Source of the DNA: Isoetes taiwanensis
Taxonomy: Eukaryota > Streptophyta > Lycopodiopsida > Isoetales > Isoetaceae
Assembly (NCBI GenBank): GCA_021234155.1
Contig: JAJEKV010000328.1
Location: forward strand, 1-64,000
Length of the DNA: 64,000 nt
Direction of reading: 5' to 3'
Shown: positions 47,770 through 59,879 of the stretch, in pieces
Position numbering within the stretch: position 1 is the stretch's first letter
Layout: every line of letters begins with the position of its first letter
Position numbers and translations under genes: made by a program
Notes under the pieces: generated by a model
Told to the model about the DNA's origin: nothing
Seen by the model: the letters and a program-made list of their open reading frames with translations, nothing else
Databases searched by the model: none

Positions 47770-49440
47770 TCACGATCTTGAAGAAGTTCTGCGCCCATGC
47801 CTATTTCTCCTCACGAATTGATTGAGCCCTTGGCTGTCCAATCCGCTCTTTCTAGTCCTCCGCCCAAGAGTGGCTCAAGCTATGCATGAAGAGATGGCCT
47901 CAATGGAAGCTACTCATGCATGGGATCTCACTGAACTTCCACCAGGCAGAAAATCAATAGATTGTCATTGGGTCTTCAAACTCAAAACCCATGAAGACAA
48001 TTCTATCGCCCGCATTAGAGCAAGACTTGTGGCTAAAGGCTATTCTCGTGACCGCATTGACTATGATAAGACCATTTTCTCACATTTGCTAAACTCACCT
48101 CTATCGAGGGCTCATCCTTGCTCTAGTGAGAACAAGATTTGAAATCGGCAAATGGATGTTAAAAGCGGCCTTTCTCAATGGCCATCTTCATGAAGAAATT
48201 TATATGTCACTGGCAAGAAGGCTTTGTTGCCCTGGAAAATCCCATCTTCTTTGTAGCTCAATGTGCATTATGCGGTTTAAAAGCGAGTCCTAGAGCACGG
48301 TACCACACAATTGACTCATTTCTCGGACTCATTACTCGTTGTGTTCTACCGAAAGTGGAATGTTTATGTCAACATACCTCTTCTTCCATTCTTATTGTAG
48401 TTGTCTACGTAGAATCTGATCCTTGTCAGTAATCAAGTGCCCTGCCTGAACCAGCTCAAGCAACAACTTTCTTGCGCTTTCAAATGACCGATTTAGGAGA
48501 TACCCAAACTTGCCTCGGCCTCCAAATCATTAGTGGCCGTGACAGACTCAATTGATCTATCATTCTTTACCAACAGAAAGCCATTCTCAATATTTGTCGT
48601 CGCTTCAATCTTCTTCATGCATCTCCTCAATTGACTCCTACTAATCTGAACCTCAAGCTCAGCCAATCTATGGCCCCAGCCACAACTCATGAACAAGCCT
48701 TGATGGCCTCTATTCCATACCGAGCGCAGTTGGGTGCCTCATGTACTTAATGGTTAGTAGCAGACCAGATATTGCTGCAGCAGTTGGTGCCGTTAGCAAA
48801 TTCATGGCCAATCCCGGTCATGAACATTGGAAAGCCACGAAGCGGATATTGCGTTATCTCACAGCTACAGCCAACATGGGTCTCAAATTTGCCCCCGGTT
48901 CCAAATCCCATCTTAGCAGGCTTTGTTGATTCAGATTGGGCAGGTGATCCAGATTCTAGGCAATCTATCACGGGCTTCTCCATCATGCTTCATGGCCATT
49001 TGTCACACAGGCCTCTGTAAAAACTAACTTCCGTCAGCTATCATCTTGTGAATCGAGTATATGGCCACCTCGAACCTGCGGTCCGGGGAAGATCCGCAAA
49101 CCCCGTCAATTCTTGCTCGAACTTAGATATCCTCAGAAACAACCCACAGTCTTGTACAATGACAATCGCAGTAGCGTTGCATTGACAGATAATCCCATTT
49201 TGCACAAGCAGTCTAAACACATCAGTATCCACCATCACTTCACTTGAGAAAAGATCCAGGATGGCACTCTTATCATGGAATATCTCCCAACCACAGAGAT
49301 GCCTGCTGATCTCCTCACTAAACCTCTGTGCAAAGATCCTTTTCACCAGCATTGTGCCACACTCGGACTCTTTTCCAGTTCAGCTTATGAGTCAAGCATG
49401 GGGGAGAAAAAGATCAACATTAGAGCAAGAATGTAGCACA
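47770..49440 (+). pseudogene. Ty1/copia pol remnant (reverse transcriptase to RNase H)
   Basis: 47870-48140 reads AMHEEMASMEATHAWDLTEL, then HWVFKLKTHEDNSIARIRAR and LVAKGYSR, the start of copia reverse transcriptase. Shifted frames give QMDVKSG (KTAFLNG block) and ALCGLKASPRA (LYGLKQSPRAW block), then QMTDLGDTQTCLGLQI. RNase H follows at 48741-49020: MVSSRPDIAAAVGAVSKFMA, FVDSDWAGDPDSRQSITGFS. The end near 49300 contains DLLTKPL in a split frame. gag, protease and integrase are absent upstream, so the element is 5'-truncated. The polymerase YVDD block is only partly readable (VVVYVES). Many stops come from small indels. Confidence 0.85.
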
Positions 49441-49569
49441 GTAGCAACAGATCAGCACCAACAATATAGTAGAGTAGTAGCAATATATTACAATAGCAGT
49501 TATATATTAGTTTTCTCTTTGTCTATAGCTGATATCCAATCCTTGTCTCAGAAGGCTTCACATTATGAG

Positions 49570-49707
49570 CTGAATGGGGGAGTGTTGGGAATAGAAGGTT
49601 CGTCTCATAAAGATGATCTTCCATGATTGTAGAAACTGATCCTATATTTGGATCAAACCGTTGTACTGACTTTATTAGCCATGCATAAATAGATGACCGG
49701 CCCAACA
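49570..49707 (+). mobile_element. copia polypurine tract and very short 3' LTR
   Basis: CTGAATGGGGGAG (49570-49582) is a standard copia polypurine tract. It is followed by TGTTGGG at 49583, and CCCAACA ends at 49707, perfect 7-bp inverted ends 125 bp apart. This gives an LTR of about 125 bp, far shorter than the few hundred bases usual for copia LTRs. A TATA-like ATAAATAG lies near 49685. If the CCCAACA end is a coincidence, the LTR would be longer and its end unrecognised. Confidence 0.6.
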
Positions 49708-51281
49708 GTAGTTACGTTGGAGTCCTTTTGTTCCATCAGTGCGCCTTTCTCTAAATCTTGTCACTACCTTTACGCAAAGTGCAGGCTTTGTTAAATTTCC
49801 AATAGAAGCTTGCATGGGAAAGGAACAATTCACTGTCTTTGGAGCTTACATGTTTCGGATTTGCATGCAAAGTTGTTTGCACAAGATACTTTTGATGCCT
49901 AATAGGCAACTCGCCGTAGTTACTAACCTTTGACATGAATCAAAAGCAACTTTTCGACGATTGAGAGGGGAGGGAGGGGGGAGGGGATCCAAATTTCTGT
50001 TAGAGCAAGCAATATTAATGAAAATATCACTTTGATCATGAAATTTATTGGTGTGCATTCTCCAAATGGTCTAGCTGCGTTTCTTCTTCCTTATTGGGTT
50101 ATACTATATTTCTATCACGATTCAGAACTCCGATGGGCTACAAAAGGACCATTTTGCAATTATCTTCTTTTTTTTTTTCAGATAGGAGTTTTGGTACATA
50201 ATGCACAGTTGAGCTTGCAAGGTACATGTCTTTGCATATGTTTGCTCTTAGAAATATTTTTGCTCTTGTAGTCTTGATTCCTACTCTAGGCAGCTTCACA
50301 CGTCGTCCTTGCTTTTTCCATCAATACTAGCTTATTAATACTAGATTATTTATTAACAAGAATCAAAATTGTTGTACTTTTCCTGATGCTGCACTTTGTA
50401 TGGTGCCACAATTCCAAGCTGCAGATGCATAAGATGAAAGAAGATTTTAAATGACTATCTCTTCTGCAAGCTATTAAGGTATTGCAAATGATTTTCTCTC
50501 TCTGTTGCTCACTAATAACAAGATTCAAACCTTTGGGAGCTTCGAGCAAAATACTAACCTATCTAGCCTAAATCTGTGGTTGTCAATAACCTCATTTTGA
50601 GTACGCTTAAGCTCTCCTTTGATCCAATTTGGTCGCTATGTATGAGAAGCATGAATGTTCTTTATGTTTTTTTCATAGGCAAGTAATTACTTAAGGCATG
50701 ATGTATGTCCTTATAACATGGAGTAGAATGTAGAAAAGAGCCTGAAAGATATATTCAAGATCAAAATTACAATAGGCAGCGACAAAGCTCACAAACATTT
50801 TTTAATATGTAGAGTTTAGTGTGGTAAATAGTTATCAGCATGTAAAATATTTGAATGTGGAGGTAAAGAATAGAAGTAAGGATAGGAATTAGGGTAAGCT
50901 TACATGGCCCCATAGAAAATGGAAAAAAGTAGCAATATGCGCTCCTAAGATATGCTCTGTTGCAAGGATAATAATTACAACTAGAAGTTCAGAGCAAGCA
51001 GCACAGCCCTGTGGGCACCTTCATTCTGCTCATAGATGCAGTCGGAACTAGTATAGCTGAATGGCTTTATATGCACAAAAGGTTCTGTATTCACCTCCAG
51101 AAAGCTTAGCTGTGATAGTTCTTGATAATAGTGATATCAATCCTTTGTTTTAAGCTCTTAGTTGCATCCATATTAATGTTCGTTGTGGCATCGGTCCGCA
51201 ACTGATGCTAGAGCTGTGAGTTTGATGCAACATTAGTAAAATATTCTTACGCTCAACATGTTCTAGGCCATACATTTGCAG
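49708..51281. other. non-coding stretch, nothing recognised
   Basis: A/T-rich with a T-run at about 50167-50178 and a G-rich GAGGGGAGGGAGGGG run near 49965. If the exon pair at 51282-52126 belongs to a real gene, its upstream exons should lie here, but I could not pick them out. Confidence 0.4.
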
Positions 51282-52126
51282 GTTGGAGAGCTTGCTGCCA
51301 TAGCTATAGGTGCCACTGTGTATCTCAACAATTTGATAGCAGGGTGAGTAATAGATATTAACAATTTGATTTTTTAAATTTATTGATAAAAATAAGGTTC
51401 CTTAGGGGCTCATATATGTGTTAGTACTTTTCTCACGGGCGTGTGTTTGGAGCATCAATTGATCCAGTGTGTTTGGTCTGCTTTCTTTATCTACTTGCAT
51501 ATTTTTAGTTTGTTGTAAGTGTGACCATGGCGTACGGTTTGGAGGCACCAACACTAGTTTCTAGATACCTTTACTATGAAAGAAGGTGAGTGCCTTGAAT
51601 CCCGGACGTTCAACTGGTATTAATGTGACTGTCATGATTGGAGCAAAGTGCTTTATTGAGGTTGTGAAGCATAGAGATTTTAAAAGATTATTACAAAGCA
51701 ATGGTAATGAATGAGAAGTCGGCATGCATTGGCTAGAAGAAACACAAAGAAAATGATCTTGAATTTAGCTTCACCTTCAATGCAACACTTTGTTGTGCAC
51801 TAATGACAATTATGCAAGTATGATATATGCATAACAGACATATATAACGTTCTAAAGCATAGAGAATTTGTTGTGGCTCAAGAAAGATGTGCATTTTATC
51901 CGAGTATATATGCTGAAAGTTTTAGAGTACGTAAGCATAATTATTGTGGAGTGTTGTGGAGTGTCATGCTAGTTGTGATTGTTATATCAAACTTACGTCT
52001 CAAATCCATTACCTTATTGCAGGTGGAAGCATAGCTTATGTTGAGCAAGTAGCACGAATACAAAGTGATGAAAGCATTTTCTTTGAGAATTCTATGCGAG
52101 CTTCTCACTATGACAAAAAGCCCTAG
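51282..52126 (+). CDS. last two exons of an unrecognised gene (partial, candidate)
   Basis: Exon 51282-51342 follows TTTGCAG and reads VGELAAIAIGATVYLNNLIA; exon 52023-52126 follows ATTGCAG and reads GSIAYVEQVARIQSDESIFF, then ENSMRASHYDKKP and a stop. Joined at Gly they give one continuous frame over a 680-bp intron. The hydrophobic first part could be a membrane segment. The donor reads GCAG|GGTGAGT, one G more than the canonical site would have; this is either a non-canonical site or a one-base error. No family was recognised. The first exon of the gene and its start are not visible, and the join is an inference from frame and splice signals alone. Confidence 0.4.
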
Positions 52127-52333
52127 AAGGATATGTATTATTGTTGTCTTTGTCATGGGGATCTTTCGGCATTGGACAAAAGAAGAGTGAATTTTAAGTG
52201 GAGAATAGAAACAACATGCTAGCTCATGTTTTTATAGTGATTTTGATATTTATATACTAGATGATCCCTTAGTGATGTGGGCGCTCAAACTCTTGTCTTG
52301 TTGTTCAACAATAAATTTTAAATTTTTAGGTTG

Positions 52334-52370
52334 TAGTTAATAGAAAGAAAGAAAGAAAGAAAGAAAAAAA
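52334..52370. repeat. GAAA microsatellite
   Basis: AAGA units repeat about six times, then an A-rich tail. Confidence 0.9.
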
Positions 52371-54280
52371 GAATGATTTTTATCATCCACTTTGAGACCA
52401 ATCGGCCTATGGGACCCGGTGGGGGACTTTTACAAAACTTATTCTTGTCTCCTCCCTCCGAAGGATTTTTGAGGAAAAACCATGGCGATAATAAGAATGC
52501 CATCAAACTCCATACAAGTATACATCATCATGAAATAAATGTATATATACATGTCAAGTGTGTGCCCGGGGGCGTAGCTGATCTCTCTTATCCATGACCT
52601 CGGCGGTATGATCCGGCAGAAATGCGGAAGCCGTACTCAATGTCACATGTAGCGGCTGGGCGGGCCCCAGCCTTCGGCATAAGCGGCGTCCGGATTTGAT
52701 CATATCTTTGGGGTATGAGATTCATCCTCAATGACTCCCATTTTGACGCGGATTGAGCGAGCTTGTCCCGCATGGCTCACCAATCCATCGTCCGCTCTCA
52801 ATTCGAAGATGATGTGCCCCTGCGAATGGAGGCAATGAGTGCGCCTTTTCATAGGCAAGTGGGTGCAGCGCAAAGTTGGCGTTATGGCTGTTCTTGGCGG
52901 CTAGGGCAGCACGGCCGCCCTACCCTTCACAGAGCCAACCGGTGGATCGATTGCGAGGCAAAGCATGATTATAGAGCTAGTTTGGGCGGATTCTTCATTT
53001 GCCGGTGAGGAAGGAAAGATCCATTGAAATTTTGCAAATTCCTTTCTTTTTCGGGCGACGATCTTGTAGCGGGTAATCCTCTAACGAGGTTTCATTCTTT
53101 GGTGCTTGCACTATGTCTTTGCAACGCAGAACCGCCGAAATGGTAGATCCGTTTGGATCTTTGGCCTATAAGATGAAGAACGAAATCTGCGGCAAGTTTA
53201 GGTAAAGAAGATTATTTGCACTCTATTTTTCCAGGGAAATCAAAATCGTTCTTGGGGAAAGAATTTATCTATGGCCTCCATTCCGCTCTTTCTTGCTAGC
53301 GTAAAGATTGACCCCTCTAGAATTGATGATTAGAAAGATCCTATGTCGAGAATTTAGGGAAGTACAATTTTGAACAAGGGAATTTCTCACTATTCTTTGC
53401 AAAGAGTGGAGTATTTTAGTTTAGTCTACACGGGATGAGCTCGGAGAATGGGCTATATGTTCTTAGAGCCTCCTCATCAGATCTGCGGCTTTGAGAAATT
53501 CTCCGAATTTCTTGATATAATCAAGGCACTCCCAACAATGCGGCCTTTGGTAGATGGCATTTTCTATTTAAGTCTACCTAGGGATAAGCTCCTAGATGAA
53601 TGGGCTTTCGTTCTTCAAGATCTCTTATATCTTGCGAGCTAGGGACCTTATCTTTGCCAAAGCAAAGGCGCCCTCGACATTGCATCAACGATTTTGGGTT
53701 CCTTTTGTTATTCGGGTTATTTCTTTGATCAGTTTCATTTCATGAGCCAGTTGGCTTCTTTTGGATCATCATTTAGATGCTGGTTATGATGCGGAAGGAT
53801 TACTATGTGCTTTCAAGGTTAGCAGCTACCCAGAGCATCCAATAAGTTTCTGCAAGAACAGAATGAAGAAGTTGAGACTCTCCTATAGTAATTCTGTTTT
53901 TTGTTTTGAAACATTGTATCTTTTTTATATATTTAATACAAAAATTACACCCGTTCCCTCAAAAAAAAAAAGTGGGTACGCAGGTAGCATTGCGGGCCTC
54001 GTTCTAATGTGGGATTTATATGACGCTGGTAGTGTACTGTCTTGACCTGTTAAAGGGCACTGGCATCTCAAAGCTTGCTGAGGAAGCAAGCGTCAAGATA
54101 TTGCCTCAAGCTAAGGCAATCTGCCTCTATCTGCACATGTATGCACATGTGCTCTTTCACATTCCATCTAGCCAACCATTGCGCTCTCTTTTTTCTCCAG
54201 CAGGCCTTGAGGCACTGCGGTCCCATGGTCATGATATAAGCTAGGTTAGGGAGACGAGCATCATCTATATTGACCACCTT
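52371..54280. other. mostly non-coding stretch, nothing recognised
   Basis: Short frames (plus 52763-53008, plus 53448-53642, plus 53761-54045) show no known domain. The 52600-53400 part is less A/T-rich than its surroundings and could be a transferred organelle fragment, but I could not match it to a mitochondrial or plastid gene. An A-run lies at 53961-53971. Confidence 0.4.
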
Positions 54281-55500
54281 CTAAAAATAGACAATGTGGC
54301 GATCAAGGGCCGCCCTCTGAAGAGGCAAGAATCCCATCTCCTGCAGCAGAATTTGATATGGGACTATAGACTTCACCCCTAGTGCTTGTACCAAGAAGGC
54401 TTTCTGCACCTGCTCCAAGTCATTCCAGGTAGTGAGGGATACTACTGGTCCCCATACTTCAACCCCGTATAAAAGGACATGCTCCACTAAAACCTTGAAC
54501 AGGTGTGGCTGATGGGCCCAATCATACAAATCTGCTCTATGACTATTGTTTTGCATTGCATATAGTGCCTTCCAGCCCGCCATCACTCGTAGCCATATGG
54601 ATGTGTCCCAGTGCATAGTAGAAGGAAACTCCACTCCCAAATATTTGTATGTGGGTACTACTTGCACATTCTGCCCTCGGTAACTGAAGGAGGGGATCCT
54701 TGGTTGACGTGAAGATGATATGAGAACTACCTTAGTCTTGGCCAGGTTGACGTGCATATCAGTCACTTTGCAGAATATGTCCAGGGCATCGAGATGGCGT
54801 TGCATGTCTGCTGGTGTGTAAGCTAGGAGGTCCACATCATCAGCATTATTAATTGCCTGATGATCTGGTGTAAAAGGTGAGCTCCGTCGCCCCCATTATC
54901 AGCAAGCCAACTCTCCAACTGATCAATGTAAAGCCCAAAATCCACGAAGCAACAATATAGATCCTGACGGTGGTTCTTGCTTTCTTCAACCAGAGTTCGC
55001 AATGTGAAGATGTGGTCAATGGTTGAGTGTCGTGGTTCGAATCCCACCGGGTGAGGGCCCGCGACTCTCACGCTCGCCTGACCCGTAAAAACCGGCCGCC
55101 GAGAATCCCAAAGAAGCGATCTTGCAAACACCGAACTGACCATGATTGTTCGGTAATTGGCTGGGCACTGTAGGTCACCTGCCTTATAGATGGGAACAAC
55201 TCTGCTATTGGTCCACTGTAGTGGGAAGCCTTCCTGTAATGGCTTGTTGAACAAGGCGGTCAACACTGGTACTATAGACGGCCCTGCCCACTTGAGCAAT
55301 TCTCGCCACATACCATCGAGGTCTAACAATACATAAATTAAAAAGATCTCTTTCAACAATAATATTATGTAACCATTAGATCTTCGTTTATTCATATCTA
55401 GGTTAGAAAAGCCTAGAAAAATAGCCACGGAGATGGCAGCAAATGTGAATAGAAATGGAGGCCGAACACAATTGCTCGAAGTTAAGATGGCTCCCTCCAT
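54281..55500 (-). pseudogene. RTE-type LINE reverse transcriptase fragment with internal deletion
   Basis: Minus strand: 55320-54900 reads WTNSRVVPIYKAGDLQCPAN, YRTIMV, then GFEPRHSTIDHIFTLRTLVE and LYCCFVDF, matching the PVYKxGxxxxPxNYRxI, GFRxGxSTxD and FxDFxxAFD blocks of non-LTR reverse transcriptase. After FVDF the expected KAFD to catalytic core is missing. A second frame (54835-54281) begins with ADDVDLLAYT (YADD block, first residue Asn) and continues FCKVTDMHVNLAKTKVVLIS and YLGVEF. LINE reverse transcriptase primes on nicked genomic DNA; this copy lacks part of its palm. The upstream 55500-55330 part is an unrelated hydrophobic stretch. No endonuclease domain or terminal poly(A) was found. 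Confidence 0.8.
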
Positions 55501-56086
55501 TTTGTTTCTATTTTCCCCTTGGTTTTGCCTTCCCTTCTCCGAGAAGGGGAGCGCCGTGATATTTTATTGATATATTCATAGCGACTTCACCGTATACTAC
55601 GCCAAAAATGGGAAATGGACCATTAGCGGATAAGTTACGTTGCTCAATGCAATGTCTTTAGATATCTCACCATAGACAAAGCTCGGATCCTAAGCGCTTC
55701 TGAATTGCCATCAGCTATTCACTTTAGTGTCTCTAGTTATTATGGGAGTCAAAAGTAAAAAATCAAATAAAACTCATGAGAGCTCATCGCCATCACATTG
55801 TGAAGCGAGTTCATGATTGATAATCGCCGCCATCGCCGGGGAACCTGCAAAAATCAATCTCAGTTCATTCTTCAACGTAATATATAAAGATGAGAAAAGT
55901 TTGAGAAGCTACAGGCATTACCAATGTTGCTTGGTGGACCAGCTCAGATCAGCTCGTAGCTGAGATTTGAAAGTTGCATAGCTACATCGTTGTTCTGAAT
56001 AAGAAAGGGCACTCACTCCATAACACAAATGTTTTATTGGCAAAAGATTGATTGAAGATCTTGCATACGATAATATAAGTTAGCGT
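55501..56086. other. non-coding stretch, nothing recognised
   Basis: A short palindrome-like CCCTTCTCCGAGAAGGGG is at about 55532-55549. No gene seen. Confidence 0.4.
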
Positions 56087-56470
56087 TGTTAGGGAATACT
56101 ATTGTTTGTGAGAGAGCATAAGAAGTTTTCTATGTATATCATGGAAAATGGAGTGATGTGGCATCTACCTTGCTATTCTATGAATTTTCCTAATGCCCTC
56201 AAGTGTATACTTACGAAATCTAAGAGGCGAATTAGGAGAAGTGTAGATTTTGTGCTTCTAAGCATTATGAAGGGCATAAATTGTGAGTAGAAAATGAAGT
56301 TGTTTAGACTACGGAAAAATGATGGTTGTTTGAGAGTATTTGTTAGGGAATTCTATTGTTTGTGAGAGAGCATAAGACGTCTTCCATGTATATCATGGAA
56401 AATGGAGTGATGTGGCATCTACCTTGCTATTCTATGGACTTTCCTAATGCTCTCAATGTATACTTACGAA
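56087..56470. repeat. two 130-bp direct repeats, 254-bp period
   Basis: TGTTAGGGAATNCTATTGTT and the next 110 bp to TATACTTACGAAAT occur at 56087-56221 and 56341-56470 with few differences. About 115 bp of unrelated sequence separates them. The layout recalls a TRIM (tiny LTR element), but no primer site or polypurine tract is visible, so a simple tandem duplication is equally likely. Confidence 0.8.
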
Positions 56471-58284
56471 ATGTATACGTATAAACTGGAGTGCTCCAAT
56501 CCAAGCACTGGAATGTAATCCCCAAGATAACTTGCAATATATGGAAGGCATAAGAAGTCATGATTAATTGAATCTAGACTGTTAATGTTAATTTGATTTC
56601 TCAGTTCCTCACAGGAGCTTTGATGTTGCCTAGATGTAAAAGGGAGAATTGCTTGTATTGCAATGTGTTGTTTATGCCATATGTTGTTCTCTTTCAGGTT
56701 AGTTTTCTTGTGCTTTACCATAGACGTCCTTGTTTCTCCTTCACCTTAGGATGCTTAAGTTTTTCTCGTTTTCCTTTAACACTCATTTCTAATGCTTAGA
56801 GTTTGTTTCTTGTGCTTTCTTTGTAGTCCCAACTTGTAGGTTCTACTGCTTTGAATTATTTTCCATGTACGCCAAATACAGATACAAATCATGTTTCTCA
56901 TCTTTTGGCTTCTGGAGACATTTACAATTACATCTATTTCTAGGTGCTCTAGCTACCTTTATGCAAACATGCAGGTAATAAGAGTGTTTGTACCCTGCAA
57001 GCGGACCGAAAACATCCCTTCAAGGGATCACACAATACCTTTCTTTCGCAAATCTAAATGAGAATGATATAGGTTTTTGAAACAAATTAGCAATAACAAT
57101 TGTAGTGAAATTTTTGGCTTTATAAACAACATGTGCCCCTTGATTTCAACCCTCTAGTAGAATGATCAGCAACAAAGAGATTATAAATGAAATAATGCAA
57201 ATTTTTGGAGCAGACTATCAAGCTTCGTGTGGTTGTTAATGCAACAAAAGGTGGGACAGTTAATGCAATGAACGTGAGAAGGACAAAATGTAAGATGTCA
57301 TTGATATTGAATATGATCATGAACCCATCTGAACCCACTAAACACTATGCAAATAAAATCCAAAACTCTATATTGTAATATAATTTGCTGGGTCACCCGG
57401 ATGTCCTTCCTTTCACAAAGAATCCCATCGATCCGAGCCATCGGATCGGCATTCTCGAATGGGCGAGCATGCCTCTCTTGCATGCATGCATTGCATGTAT
57501 TTTCTGTGGCTCTGGTTCATTTGGGATCGCTATTTCTTGCAGCTTCTTCATCGACTTCTCATCGGCGTTTTCTCCTCTACCAGCAGTTCCCTTGACTCCC
57601 ACCCACCCTTCCTTAATGTGTATATTATTGTAAATGTTGTTTTTGTTGCGTGGCATGCATGACCAGCCCCTCGCTTTTTTGAGGTTGTTTTTTGTCGCGT
57701 GGCACGCGTGACCAGCCCCTCGCTTTTCGAGTTGTTGTTTTCTTATCTTTGTGTTCTAGTTTATTGATGTGCAGGTACAACGGGATGCGCGACTCTGTCT
57801 TCTTCGAGGGCTTGGGGTTTCTTTGTGGGGGCGTTTGTTTTTCTGACCTTACGTTGTGTCAAGCCCTTGCGGAGGGGGCTTATCACTAGGGTTTTTCCTC
57901 GAAAACCGAAAGGCGGTAGGTTTTTAATTCGGTGATAAGCTCTCTGCTGGGTACACTTAACCGACATCGTAGAATTTTTTTGGGGTCGGATGATATAACC
58001 TGGATATTCCTGTATTTTTTCATTGTGGGTAGCTTGCAAATATGTAGCTACCCACTCTCCTTATGTAGAATTAGATGAATGAAAGAAGCTAGAGCCGTTT
58101 TTCGAGAATCTCAACTATATATAATAGGTTAAAGGATTGGCTTTTTTGGCTACAAGGTTCGATTTGCCTTCTGTTCTAGACTATGGACTATGGGCGTTGG
58201 TGTTATAAATAAGAGATGTTGCTTTTTATTAAAAGACCACGATGCATTTTTTCTTAGAGTGGGTTAAGTAGTCTTGTAAATACT
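56471..58284. repeat. mostly non-coding; 49-bp tandem repeat at 57634-57740
   Basis: GCGTGGCAYGCRTGACCAGC and CCCTCGCTTTT occur at 57648 and 57697. The following 57840-58080 segment ends in ATGAATGAAAGAAGCTAG, a common 3' end type of plant LINEs, but no coding part precedes it. The overlapping open frames at 57347-57662 are in three frames and are not convincing genes. Confidence 0.55.
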
Positions 58285-58469
58285 AAAGGTAGGGCTCAGA
58301 GATATATATACGGTTTGGGGATCCGGAGCTAGAGATCCGATCCTCAGGAATCCCAGGGCATTCTCGGCGGGATCCGTTCGGGGACCCCTTTTTTCGATCT
58401 TGACACATGCGGTATTTTTGTCCCGGTCGATCAGGGCCATCGAAACCCCGTTGAATCTCGCCCGTCCAT

Positions 58470-59091
58470 GAGATCCCCTCCTCAGGGATCACTTCGGTGA
58501 TCCCCTCCTCCGGATCCGCGAGGGCACGGTCGATATCCTCTCCCGATATCGCCAGCGGTGATCCCCACCTCAGGGATCACATCCATGGCGGCCGTGATCC
58601 CATCCTCGGGGATCACGCCCCCCCGACCCCATTATCCGCCCGGGCCGGTGACTGCCCGATATCCCACGATGTGCGCCCGCGGCTGTAATTGGGTGATCAG
58701 CCCTCGGGGATCCCAGTCGGGGCTGACTGGCCGATGTGGCCACGTCGCTGCTTTGGGTTAAGCGGCGGCGGTTATCGGCCGTAGATCCCTCCTCGGGATC
58801 GCGGCTCGGTGATCCCCCTCCTCGGGATCCGCGAGGGGCACAGTGCGATATCCTCTCGATATCGGCCGTGGTGATCCCCACCTCGGGATCACATCCATGG
58901 CGGTAGTGATCTATCCTCCGGGATCACGCCCCCCGACCCCCGTTATCCGCCCGCGGGGTGACCGCCCGATATGCCCGCGATGTCGCCCGCTTGGCTGTGG
59001 TGGGTGATCAGCCCTCCGGGATCCAGTCGAGGGCTGACGGCCCGATGTGGCCCGCGTGCACTTTACATTATGGCGGCGGCGGTTATCGGCC
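58470..59091. repeat. left arm: two tandem 311-bp units
   Basis: GATCACATCCATGG recurs at 58576/58888, GTGATCAGCCCTC at 58693/59004, GGTTATCGGCC at 58770/59081, always about 311 bp apart. The units hold hairpins with stem GTGATCCC/GGGATCAC and 6-7-nt loops at 58558-58580, 58594-58616 and 58870-58891, plus half-conserved ones at 58472, 58692 and 58906. GATATC palindromes occur twice per unit. Confidence 0.88.
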
Positions 59092-59879
59092 ATTGCGATT
59101 CCGACCTCCGGGATCGGCACATTGATTGCTTTTGTGATTGGGGGCGGTATATGGCGTATGGGCGTTGGAGATTGAAGCGTAGACCCACCCAGCGGTCGAG
59201 GTTTGAACTTACCCGGCCCATACGCGGACTGGCCACTTTCGAATGAGGACACGTGGAGGTTACGAGACCATCCTCGGGATCACTCCACGATGCGTTGTTT
59301 CTCTGGTTTCTCTGGCATGTCGAGGTAGCCTGGTAGAGGGAGCGAGAATGCGCGAGGCATGGGCGAAGAGGAGAAGAAGAGAAGAAGTGTCGATTACTAA
59401 GTCATTTCAATGAAGAGACATGCATGCCCATTTATATTTTGAGTATTTTCTCTGACTAAGGGCTGAAATCTGGCCCGAATCACCTCAAATGGGTTGTTTG
59501 ATCATGGCAATCTCCATTGGTATCTGAAGAGCATCGGTACCTACTATTCAAGGGGTGGGCGGATCTTTCTTTGTGGACTGCTACATCCACACCTTAGGGT
59601 TCAAGATTTTATTCTTGGGGAGGCGGAAGAATTCCCAAGCACCTTGCAACTTCTATCTCAGGACTCAGAGGAGAGAGAGTGTTAAAAGACCCTACAAAGA
59701 TTCCTATTTGACCTTGAAGAGGTATAGACATTGTTAGACTCATGTGTTTTAATTGGAAATCATCATTGAGTGAACCAAGAAGTTATTGTGTTTGCTTGAA
59801 GTTATTTTGATTCATTTGAAGTGGTTCTTTTAGAATAACACTTAGGTCTACATTAACTTGTATTTGCATATACAGGATA

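Noticed and set aside
52600-53500. Possible transferred mitochondrial or plastid DNA
   Set aside because: Composition differs from its surroundings, but I could not match any organelle gene or rRNA/tRNA.
57347-57662. Overlapping open frames on both strands
   Set aside because: Three plus frames and one minus frame are open over the same bases, with no recognisable motif and no splice or promoter support.
58470-59091. CRISPR-like array of GATCAC repeats
   Set aside because: Spacing is irregular, units are 311 bp and the arms are mirrored at 62 kb. The context is a plant transposon, not a prokaryotic array.
58570-59252. Minus-strand frames of about 100 codons in the left arm, and similar ones at 61789-62714
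   Set aside because: They are G/C-rich repeat-driven frames that arise from the tandem 311-bp units, not conserved coding sequence.
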